DNA of 9,185 nt, from the NCBI GenBank assembly GCA_011524615.1, contig WTJZ01000051.1, positions 1 through 9,185 on the forward strand. Reading direction: 5' to 3'. Of the stretch, positions 1 through 5,810 are shown piece by piece. The number at the start of each line of letters is the position of its first letter. The first letter of the stretch is position 1. The position numbers and the translations under genes were made by a program. The stretch comes from Akkermansiaceae bacterium (GTDB lineage Bacteria; Verrucomicrobiota; Verrucomicrobiia; Verrucomicrobiales; Akkermansiaceae). The notes beneath the pieces are model-generated. The model was not told the DNA's origin and ran no database searches. It saw nothing but the letters and a program-made list of their open reading frames with translations.

Positions 1-16
1 ATAGTGAGTCCACTAT
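1..16. repeat. Small inverted repeat at the window edge
   Basis: ATAGTG at 1-6 and CACTAT at 11-16 are perfect reverse complements around a 4-base loop. No T-rich run follows on the plus strand, so it is not a convincing terminator. It may belong to a gene left of the window. The outer five bases of each arm (ATAGT...ACTAT) are the same as in the palindrome at 1583-1599; this may be chance. Confidence 0.25.
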
Positions 17-44
17 TAGTAGAGAATCTTCGCGACAGTACTCT

Positions 45-83
45 AAAAGAAAACCCCAATATCATTTAGTGATATTAGGGTTT
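45..83 (-). terminator. Rho-independent terminator of tRNA-Ser
   Basis: The arms at 51-64 and 70-83 form a 14-bp stem with one C/A mismatch around the loop TTTAG. Read on the minus strand, the stem ends in TTT and continues into TCTTTT (rc of 45-50), giving the U-rich tail of an intrinsic terminator. It begins 6 bases past the encoded CCA end of the minus-strand tRNA, so it most likely ends that transcript. Confidence 0.75.
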
Positions 84-88
84 ATTAA

Positions 89-178
89 TGGCGGAGAGTC
101 AGGGATTCGAACCCTGGAAGGGCGTTAACCCTTGCCGGTTTTCAAGACCGGTGCATTCAACCGCTCTGCCAACTCTCC
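89..178 (-). tRNA. tRNA-Ser (anticodon UGA)
   Basis: The minus strand folds as a 90-base class II tRNA. The acceptor arms are GGAGAGT (plus 172-178) and ACTCTCC (plus 93-99), with discriminator G and a genome-encoded CCA (plus 89-91). The anticodon loop is CTTGAAA (plus 140-146), which puts UGA at plus 142-144; this anticodon reads UCA and, with wobble, other UCN serine codons. The long variable arm after the anticodon stem (AAGGGTTAACGCCCTT region) is the hallmark of tRNA-Ser, and the T-arm GGTTCGAATCC is canonical. It stands alone, with a promoter-like element upstream and a terminator downstream, so it appears to be a monocistronic tRNA gene. Confidence 0.97.
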
Positions 179-191
179 GCGGTGGAGGAAC

Positions 192-221
192 ACTCTAAGA
201 CAGTTTCTGGGGGGATGGCAA
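192..221 (-). promoter_or_regulatory. Likely sigma70-type promoter of tRNA-Ser
   Basis: On the minus strand a -35-like TTGCCA (plus 216-221, 5 of 6 to TTGACA) is followed after 18 bases by a -10-like TAGAGT (plus 192-197, 4 of 6 to TATAAT). The predicted start near 185 would leave a leader of about seven bases before the tRNA 5' end at 178. The -10 match is mediocre, so the call rests mainly on position. Confidence 0.4.
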
Positions 222-274
222 GAAAAGATTGTGCCTTTTATCAAATATTTTTTACCAGCAGTTGGCTAGTGAAG

Positions 275-283
275 TGCTACAAT
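275..283 (+). promoter_or_regulatory. Extended -10 element directly before glycerate kinase
   Basis: TGCTACAAT at 275-283 matches the extended -10 pattern TGnTATAAT at all but one base. Transcription would start about 7 bases downstream, at or next to the ATG at 290, giving a leaderless or nearly leaderless mRNA. No good -35 is seen at 17-base spacing, which extended -10 promoters can tolerate. The GAAGG at 285-289 abuts the ATG and is too close to act as a normal ribosome-binding site. Confidence 0.35.
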
Positions 284-289
284 TGAAGG

Positions 290-1393
290 ATGAGAGTTTT
301 ATTAGCGTTTGATAAGTTTAAGGGGTCATTATCCGCGCATGAGGTTTGTTCGTCTGTAGCAGAAGGCATCAAGACTGTCCATCCTGAGGCGGAGTGTATT
401 CCGAAGCCGATTGCCGACGGTGGAGAGGGATTCGTGAATGCTCTGGTGCAGGTGATGCATGGTGAGATCATGACTGTTGAGGTCGAGGATGCACTTGGTA
501 ATCTGGTTGAAGCAGAGTGGGGACTCATTCCAGATGAGGGCGGGTATGCGGCTGTCATCGAGATGTCGGCGGCTTCTGGTCTCTGGCGCATTGCTCCTGA
601 GCAGAGGGATATCATGTCGGCATCTAGCTATGGTACTGGGCAATTGATAAAAGTAGCGAGTCAACAACCTGGGGTAAACAAGATTTACCTCGGATTAGGG
701 GGGAGCGCGACGAATGATGCTGGCCTAGGAATGTTACAGGCGCTCGGAGCTACATTTGACGGAATAGATGAGGGGCAACGAGTATGCCCGAATCTGATTC
801 CTCATATCCGGAAGATCAATCCCGATGGCGTTGTCAGCTTACCGCCTATCGTTGTTGCTTGTGATGTGGAGAACCCCCTTTTAGGAGATAAGGGTGCTTC
901 TGCGGTGTTTGGGCCTCAGAAGGGCGCTACACCAGAACTAGTTGAGTCACTAGATCGCCTCTTGTCAGATGTAGTTATCCTCTCGGAGAGGTCCGAGTGT
1001 GCTTCCTTACCTGGTGCGGGTGCAGCTGGTGGCATGGGCTTTGGGTTGGTTGCGTTTCTTGAGGCCCAGCTTGTTTCTGGCTTTAAGTTGGTAGCTGAGG
1101 CAATTGGGCTAGAGTCTGTGATGGAGCAATGTGATCTCGTCATCACAGGTGAGGGGAAGATTGATGAACAAAGTCTGGACGGGAAAGGGCCCATTGGCGT
1201 GGCAAACTTGGCAAAGCAACAAGGGAAGAGATGTTATGCAGTGGCTGGAGCGATGTCATCTGAGGTGGATTGGACTCCTTACTTCGATGGGCAACAGACT
1301 CTGATGGAGACAGGTGTACCATTATCAGAACTCATGGAAGACGGGCAAAAGTATCTTGTACATGTTGCGAGAGACTTAGCGCGTGCATTTTAG
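290..1393 (+). CDS. Glycerate kinase, type II (GarK/GlxK family)
   Basis: This cytoplasmic enzyme phosphorylates D-glycerate with ATP, giving 2- or 3-phosphoglycerate depending on the subtype, and feeds glycerate from glyoxylate or sugar-acid breakdown into lower glycolysis. At 367 residues it is close to the usual family length of about 370-380. Family motifs appear in order: FDKFKGS (7-13), ADGGEG (42-47), SYGTGQL (113-119), a glycine-rich LGGSATNDAG (136-145), CDVENPLLG (191-199), FGPQKGA (207-213), PGAGAAGGMGFG (241-252) and ITGEGKIDEQSLDGKGP (285-301). The conserved N-terminus MRVLLAFDKFKGS fixes the start at 290 even though no well-spaced Shine-Dalgarno is present. No signal peptide or membrane segment is seen. 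It is followed by a 194-base gap and is probably transcribed alone. Which phosphoglycerate isomer it makes cannot be read from the sequence, so I give no gene symbol. Confidence 0.95.
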   Translation: MRVLLAFDKFKGSLSAHEVCSSVAEGIKTVHPEAECIPKPIADGGEGFVNALVQVMHGEIMTVEVEDALGNLVEAEWGLIPDEGGYAAVIEMSAASGLWRIAPEQRDIMSASSYGTGQLIKVASQQPGVNKIYLGLGGSATNDAGLGMLQALGATFDGIDEGQRVCPNLIPHIRKINPDGVVSLPPIVVACDVENPLLGDKGASAVFGPQKGATPELVESLDRLLSDVVILSERSECASLPGAGAAGGMGFGLVAFLEAQLVSGFKLVAEAIGLESVMEQCDLVITGEGKIDEQSLDGKGPIGVANLAKQQGKRCYAVAGAMSSEVDWTPYFDGQQTLMETGVPLSELMEDGQKYLVHVARDLARAF

Positions 1394-1417
1394 TGCCGCG
1401 GTGTCGTAATCGCGGCA
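1394..1417 (+). terminator. GC-rich stem-loop right after the glycerate kinase stop
   Basis: TGCCGCG (1394-1400) and CGCGGCA (1411-1417) form a perfect 7-bp stem with a 10-base loop, starting at the base after the TAG stop. No T-run follows (next bases TCACCCTG), so it is not a classical intrinsic terminator. It could stabilise the 3' end or assist another form of termination. The remaining gap to 1582 holds a G-rich purine tract (1438-1460) and no coding region I can support. Confidence 0.35.
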
Positions 1418-1582
1418 TCACCCTGTGAGTAACTCTTGGGGGGAATGAGAGGGGGAGGGGACACTCTGAGCGTGCTCTCTTCTGGATATGTGAGCTAGTT
1501 GGATCTCCTACACGGACGTTCGTTGTATTGTGACGATTATGATCAGGTTGTTGATGAAAATAAGATCGTGCATGAAGCGTAT

Positions 1583-1599
1583 ATAGTATGATGTACTAT
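1583..1599. promoter_or_regulatory. Palindrome spanning the first two ATGs of the glycosidase gene
   Basis: ATAGTA (1583-1588) and TACTAT (1594-1599) are perfect 6-bp inverted arms around TGATG. The element overlaps a -10-like TATAGT (1582-1587) and the ATGs at 1588 and 1591. It could be an operator for a dimeric repressor over the transcription start, or an RNA hairpin hiding the upstream start codons. No matching -35 was found, so the promoter assignment is weak. Confidence 0.3.
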
Positions 1600-2550
1600 T
1601 CTTCAATGATGACGAAATCACTCACTATTTTGATTGCTAGCGCAGCGGTGGCAATGTCAGCGCCCAAGGAGGTTACGTTCTCACGAACGGAGTTAAGCGG
1701 GATCGGTCCCGAGCAGAATGTCATGAGGCGTGACCCGAGTGATATAATCAAGGTAGATGACCTCTATTACGTCTGGTACAGTAAGGGCAAGATCAGTACG
1801 GGTTATGATGCGACTGTTTGGTTCGCGACCTCAACAGATGGCATTGCCTGGGAGGAGCAAGGTCAGGCTTTGGCTAAGGGGGCGACCGGCTCATGGGAAG
1901 GTGCGAGTGTCTTTACCCCGAATATACTCGTGGCAGAGGGGAAGTATTACCTCTTTTACACAGGAACCTCTAAGCCGTATAAAAAACCGTTTTCCCCTGA
2001 TTCCAAGATAGGGGTAGCAGTGGCGGATAATCCTGCTGGACCATGGGTGAGATCTGATGCTAACCCTATCATTCGTAATAGTGAAAATGCAGAGGACTTT
2101 GATAGCCACTTGATAGATGATGCATGCCTATTGACTCGCGACGGGAAGTACTGGCTCTACTATAAGGGGCGTCAACTTGGGAAGACTCCACATGAAACAC
2201 AAATGGGAGTCGCTGTCGCAGAGCACCCATCAGGTCCATATATCAAGCATGAGGCTAACCCTGTGATCGCTGGGAACCATGAAGTCGTTGTGTGGCCAAA
2301 GGGGGCAGGGGTAGAAGCTCTCATCGGAACCACTGGACCTAAGAGTATTACTAATTCTGTGATGTATTCAGCTGATGGAATCCACTTCGAGAAGGTCAGA
2401 GAGACTGGTAAAGGAGCATGGGCAGGGGGGACCTATCGCCCAGATGCCTTTACGGATAATCAGGATGCGAGCCGCCCAGAATGGGGGGTAGAAATTAGTA
2501 AGGCGAAGTTACCCTGCCTTGGTCGCTTTGATATTAACTGGGCAGAGTAA
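1588..2550 (+). CDS. Secreted GH117-like glycoside hydrolase (five-bladed propeller)
   Basis: This is probably an exported exo-acting glycosidase; characterised GH117 enzymes remove terminal 3,6-anhydro-L-galactose from neoagaro-oligosaccharides. The protein is 320 residues from the first ATG. Four in-frame ATGs (1588, 1591, 1606, 1609) are possible; a start at 1606 or 1609 gives a tidy signal peptide, (M)MTKSLTILIASAAVAMSA, and avoids the palindrome at 1583-1599. Repeated propeller-blade motifs follow: LYYVWYSKG (59-67), VFTPNILVAEGKYYLFYTG (108-126), DDACLLTRDGKYWLYYKG (177-194), and two GVAVA...PxGP segments near 142 and 207. Candidate catalytic residues are D49 in RRDPSD, D177 or D178 in LIDD, and H231/E232 in NHEVVVWP; in the family, acidic residues and a histidine serve these roles. 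The stop overlaps the next ATG (TAATG), so the downstream sulfatase is its operon partner. GH43-like or another propeller family is the main alternative, and the true substrate may differ from agar. Confidence 0.8.
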   Translation: MMYYSSMMTKSLTILIASAAVAMSAPKEVTFSRTELSGIGPEQNVMRRDPSDIIKVDDLYYVWYSKGKISTGYDATVWFATSTDGIAWEEQGQALAKGATGSWEGASVFTPNILVAEGKYYLFYTGTSKPYKKPFSPDSKIGVAVADNPAGPWVRSDANPIIRNSENAEDFDSHLIDDACLLTRDGKYWLYYKGRQLGKTPHETQMGVAVAEHPSGPYIKHEANPVIAGNHEVVVWPKGAGVEALIGTTGPKSITNSVMYSADGIHFEKVRETGKGAWAGGTYRPDAFTDNQDASRPEWGVEISKAKLPCLGRFDINWAE

Positions 2551-4016
2551 TGAACATGAAGAATTCTATTGTCAGTCTACTCGCAGCTCTCTCCCTGCCA
2601 TCTTTGGCGGGATCGCCCCCAAATGTGGTGGTCTTTCTCGTAGATGATCTGGGCTATATGGATATCGGAGCAAATAATCCAGATTGCTTTTATGAGACGC
2701 CTCACATCGATGCCTTGGCGGAAGCTGGTATGCGCTTTACTGACGGGTACGCGAGTTGTTCTGTTTGCTCTCCCTCTAGGGTGAGTCTGCTGACTGGTAA
2801 GTACCCCTCGAGAGTGGGCACGACGCACCTCTTCCCCGGGAACCGTAAGCGTGAACCCAAGAGCGGAGCCTACCTGCCAGCACCTTTTGTAGACGAACTA
2901 CCTCGAGAGGAGGTGACCCTGGCCGAGGCTCTGAAGACGAAGGGGTATCATACCTTCTTCGCAGGGAAATGGCATCTGGGCTACGGGCCAAACTTTAGGC
3001 CACAGAAACAGGGGTTCGATGTCAATATAGGAGGATGGGATAAAGGCGGACCGTATACTGGTAAACGCTACTTTGCCCCTTTTAATAATCCTGAAATCAA
3101 GGTAGAGAGTCCTGCGGGGGAGCATTTGCCCACTCGATTAGCACGTGAGACGTCATCATTTATCTCTGCTCATAAGGATGAACCATTCTTGGCTTACCTC
3201 TCCTTCTACTCTGTTCATACCCCACTAATGGGGCGGAGTGATCTGAAGAAGAAGTATCAGCAGAAGGCTCAGGCTCTAGGGCTGCAGGCTTCACCTCAGG
3301 ACTTTGGTAAGTTAGAAGGTGCGAGTGATAAAGAGCATAAGCTCCGAGTGAATCAAAACCATACGACCTATGCCGCTATGGTAGAGGCGATGGATCTAGC
3401 TGTGGGCTCCGTGATAGAGACGATCAAGAATGAAGGGCTCTGGGAGAATACGATTATCGTCTTCACCTCAGATAATGGAGGTTTAGCGACATCAGAGGGC
3501 TGGCCTACGAGTAATAAGCCTCTGAATGGTGGTAAGGGATGGCTCTATGAGGGAGGTATCCGTGAGCCATGGATCATTCGTTACCCTCATGTGACAGAGT
3601 CAGGGAGTGTCTCTCAGGAGTTGATCTCAGGAATCGATCTGTACCCCACAGTAGCGACAGCTGCGGGATATGACGTAGAGGCAGACCGTGACGGGATCGA
3701 TCTGCGTCCGATCTTGGCTGGGGAGCCTTCATCTCGAGATGCGCTCTACTGGCACTTCCCACATTATAGTAATCAAGGTGGGATTCCTAGCGGCGCGATC
3801 AGAGAGGGAGATTATAAGCTCATCGAGAACTATGAGGATGGATCAGTAGCACTCTATAACCTCAAGGAAGATATCGGAGAGAGCGTAGACCTCTCCTCGT
3901 CCTTACCTGAGAAGGCGAGTGCAATGCGTCAAAAGCTGCATCAGTTCTATCAAAAGCATGATGCTAAGTTCTTACAGACCAAATCTGCGGATAAGCAAGC
4001 CTGGTCACCATATTGA
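2550..4016 (+). CDS. Secreted formylglycine-dependent sulfatase (S1 family)
   Basis: This enzyme hydrolyses sulfate esters, here most likely on a sulfated sugar outside the cytoplasm. The 488-residue protein begins with a signal peptide (MNMKNSIVSLLAALSLPSLA, cleavage likely after A20). The catalytic signature is C73-S-P-S-R77 within CSVCSPSR, where C73 would be oxidised to formylglycine; because the residue is Cys rather than Ser, it needs a formylglycine-generating or anSME-type activator encoded elsewhere. Family metal and active-site positions are visible: D32-D33 in VDDLGY, K140 and H142 in GKWHLG, H223 in SVHTP, D308-N309 in TSDNGG and K330 in GGKGW. The C-terminal subdomain has the usual ExDYKLIE-like segment (419-426). 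The ATG shares its A with the previous stop codon, implying translational coupling. The second Met (codon 3, position 2556) is an equally good start. The S1 subfamily and position specificity cannot be assigned by eye. Confidence 0.93.
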   Translation: MNMKNSIVSLLAALSLPSLAGSPPNVVVFLVDDLGYMDIGANNPDCFYETPHIDALAEAGMRFTDGYASCSVCSPSRVSLLTGKYPSRVGTTHLFPGNRKREPKSGAYLPAPFVDELPREEVTLAEALKTKGYHTFFAGKWHLGYGPNFRPQKQGFDVNIGGWDKGGPYTGKRYFAPFNNPEIKVESPAGEHLPTRLARETSSFISAHKDEPFLAYLSFYSVHTPLMGRSDLKKKYQQKAQALGLQASPQDFGKLEGASDKEHKLRVNQNHTTYAAMVEAMDLAVGSVIETIKNEGLWENTIIVFTSDNGGLATSEGWPTSNKPLNGGKGWLYEGGIREPWIIRYPHVTESGSVSQELISGIDLYPTVATAAGYDVEADRDGIDLRPILAGEPSSRDALYWHFPHYSNQGGIPSGAIREGDYKLIENYEDGSVALYNLKEDIGESVDLSSSLPEKASAMRQKLHQFYQKHDAKFLQTKSADKQAWSPY

Positions 4017-4057
4017 TCGGTCACAGTAATCTCAAGCGTGCTTAGGTGCGGATACAA

Positions 4058-4088
4058 AGAAGACCTAGCAGAATATGCTAGGTCTTCT
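4058..4088. terminator. Bidirectional terminator between sulfatase and ffh
   Basis: AGAAGACCTAGCA (4058-4070) and TGCTAGGTCTTCT (4076-4088) form a perfect 13-bp stem with a 5-base loop. It lies 42 bases after the sulfatase stop and 24 bases past the ffh stop, between converging genes. The tails are only moderately T-rich: CATTTATAA on plus and TTGTATC on minus, with the stem itself ending in TCT on either strand. Position and a perfect stem support shared termination. Confidence 0.75.
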
Positions 4089-4111
4089 CATTTATAAGAG
4101 GGGAGAGTGGA

Positions 4112-5503
4112 TCAGAATGGGAACTTACCTTTTCCTCCTCCTAGGCCGCCTAAGCCACCCATGAGATCCCCCATGCCTTCCATACCACCCATTTGCTTCA
4201 TCATCGCAGCCATTTTCCCTTTAGACTTCATCATTTTGCGCATCTGTCCGAACTGCTTGATGAGTTGGTTGACTTCGAGGACTGGGCGTCCAGACCCGAG
4301 AGCGATTCTCTTACGGCGTGATCCTTTGATGATCTCTGGCTTGGTACGCTCCTTTGGTGTCATAGAGAGGACGATCGCTTCCATGTGTTTGATACGCTTA
4401 TCGTCGAATGCACCAGCAGGGAGTTGCTTCTTGAGTTTGCCCATGCCAGGGAGCATCCCCATGAGTCCTTCCAGTGGCCCTAGGCTCTGGATCATTTTCA
4501 TCTGATCGAGGAAGTCATTGAAGTCGAATTGACCAGAAGACATACGCTTAGCCGTGCGCATCGCATCTTCTTCATTAATCTTCTCAGAGACCTGCTCTAC
4601 CATGGAGACGACATCACCCATGCCGAGGATTCGGTCCGCCATTCTTGATGGGTGGAACGGCTGGAGTTGATCCATCTTCTCACCTTCACCGATGAACTTG
4701 ATTGGACAACCGGTGACCGCATTCATGGAGAGGGCTGCACCACCACGAGCATCACCATCGAGCTTTGTGAGCACGATCCCGGTGAGGCGAACTGTTTCGT
4801 CGAAGGTCGTCGCGACCGAGACTGCTTGTTGACCAGTAGCGGCGTCCGCTACGAGGAGAGTTTCATTTGGCTTGAGGAACTCGTGGAGACCTTTGAGTTC
4901 TTTGAGGAGGGCGTCATCGACTTCTTGTCGACCAGCGGTATCGAAGATGATTACTGTAGCACCTTCCTGCTCAGCCCACTTTTTACCAGCCTTAGCGACC
5001 TTTTTGACATCTGTTTCACTCGCATCTGGCGTGTAACAAGGAACGTCGATTTGCTCTGCGAGCTTAGCGAGTTGATCGATCGCTGCAGGACGATAGAGGT
5101 CACAAGCGATAAGTACTGGGCGACGGCCTTCTTTCTTGAGACGGTTCGCAAGCTTAGCGGATGTTGTCGTCTTACCTGCACCGTTCAGACCGCAGATTAG
5201 GATATGTCCTGGAGCGTTGAGGTTGAGAGCCTCATTATCGTAGCCTAAGAGGGCAACCAGCTCATCTTGGAAGATTTTGACGATCTGTTCTCCTGGCTTG
5301 ATGGACTTGAGTACATCTTGCCCCATTGCTTTCTTCTGGACATTTTCGATCAGGTCCTTGGCTACAGAGAGCTCCACATCTGCCTCCAGGAGGGAAAGAC
5401 GAATCTCGCGCATCGCATCAGCGATATTCTTCTCAGAAATCTTACCAACTCCGCGTAGGTTACGGAACGTTTTGTCGAGTGAATCTCCTAGCTGGGAAAA
5501 CAT
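4112..5503 (-). CDS. ffh: Signal recognition particle protein Ffh (SRP54)
   Basis: Ffh binds signal sequences emerging from ribosomes, associates with SRP RNA and docks at the membrane receptor FtsY through a shared GTPase cycle. The 463 residues match the family length. The N-domain helices occupy about 1-90, including the ADAMREIRLSLLEADV segment (28-43). The G domain shows the P-loop GLNGAGKTTT (105-114), DLYRPAAIDQL (135-145), DTAGR (188-192), TKLDGDARGG (246-255) and the GEGEKMDQLQPF closing motif (273-283). The methionine-rich M domain begins near 300, with the signal-binding finger loop around 340-362 and the SRP RNA-binding SRRKRIALGSG motif at 395-405. The tail is Met/Gly-rich (MGGMEGMGDLMGGLGGLGGG). 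The ATG at 5501-5503 gives the canonical MFSQLGDSL start, with no recognisable Shine-Dalgarno. It is transcribed away from the oxidoreductase gene and converges on the sulfatase. Confidence 0.98.
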   Translation of the reverse strand: MFSQLGDSLDKTFRNLRGVGKISEKNIADAMREIRLSLLEADVELSVAKDLIENVQKKAMGQDVLKSIKPGEQIVKIFQDELVALLGYDNEALNLNAPGHILICGLNGAGKTTTSAKLANRLKKEGRRPVLIACDLYRPAAIDQLAKLAEQIDVPCYTPDASETDVKKVAKAGKKWAEQEGATVIIFDTAGRQEVDDALLKELKGLHEFLKPNETLLVADAATGQQAVSVATTFDETVRLTGIVLTKLDGDARGGAALSMNAVTGCPIKFIGEGEKMDQLQPFHPSRMADRILGMGDVVSMVEQVSEKINEEDAMRTAKRMSSGQFDFNDFLDQMKMIQSLGPLEGLMGMLPGMGKLKKQLPAGAFDDKRIKHMEAIVLSMTPKERTKPEIIKGSRRKRIALGSGRPVLEVNQLIKQFGQMRKMMKSKGKMAAMMKQMGGMEGMGDLMGGLGGLGGGKGKFPF

Positions 5504-5810
5504 AGTGCGCGACGCTAGCGCATCACGATTTTCCGCGCAAGATGTTTAAGAACCAATTTTTGTACTGATTAGTGCTGATTGGAACAGGAGGAGTACGAGT
5601 AGTGCATTCTAAGCTTGAGGTAGTCTCGACTGAGGCGCAGGAATGCAAAGTGTGCGCTCAGAAATACAGAGGAATGATGGCCTCAGGAGTCCTTAGCTTT
5701 AGGGCTTTTACGTAAGTTTTAGTGATTGTGCGGTGCACCATGTTTGAGCTGCTATGAGAGATTTTGTCGTCTTGACTGATGGGCTGCATCTATATCATTA
5801 GTATCGCATT
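5504..5810. other. Divergent intergenic region between ffh and the oxidoreductase
   Basis: These 307 bases separate two divergent genes. I see no SRP RNA tetraloop region, tRNA or other known RNA. A strong Shine-Dalgarno-like AGGAGG (5586-5591) precedes a 37-codon GTG-initiated frame (5602-5715), which is reported as a finding rather than a gene. A weak stem, AGTCCT (5688-5693) with AGGGCT (5701-5706) including one G-U pair, is followed by TTT and could act as a small terminator. A candidate promoter for the downstream gene lies at 5772-5798. No clear ffh promoter was found. Confidence 0.5.
5772..5798 (+). promoter_or_regulatory. Candidate promoter of the di-haem oxidoreductase gene
   Basis: TTGACT (5772-5777, 5 of 6 to TTGACA) and TATCAT (5793-5798, 5 of 6 to TATAAT) are separated by 15 bases, shorter than the preferred 17. 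The start would fall near 5805, leaving only about six bases before the ATG at 5811 and no room for a Shine-Dalgarno; none is seen. Confidence 0.35.

Noticed and set aside
89..178. tRNA-Ser as an integration site for a mobile element
   Set aside because: No integrase gene was seen, and I noticed no second copy of the tRNA 3' end in the window.
290..4016. Glycerate kinase as part of the glycosidase-sulfatase operon
   Set aside because: A 194-base gap with a stem-loop after the kinase stop and a separate palindrome before the glycosidase argue for separate units; only proximity links them.
4107..4505. A plus-strand open frame of 132 codons rich in Pro and Ile opposite the ffh M domain
   Set aside because: The composition is simply the reverse complement of the Met/Gly-rich M domain; no start signals or family resemblance.
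4652..5200. A 182-codon plus-strand open frame opposite ffh
   Set aside because: It lies entirely within the highly conserved ffh gene, has no recognisable domain, and is explained by codon bias on the opposite strand.
5504..5810. Possible SRP RNA gene next to ffh
   Set aside because: The conserved SRP RNA tetraloop and internal-loop sequence was not found on either strand.
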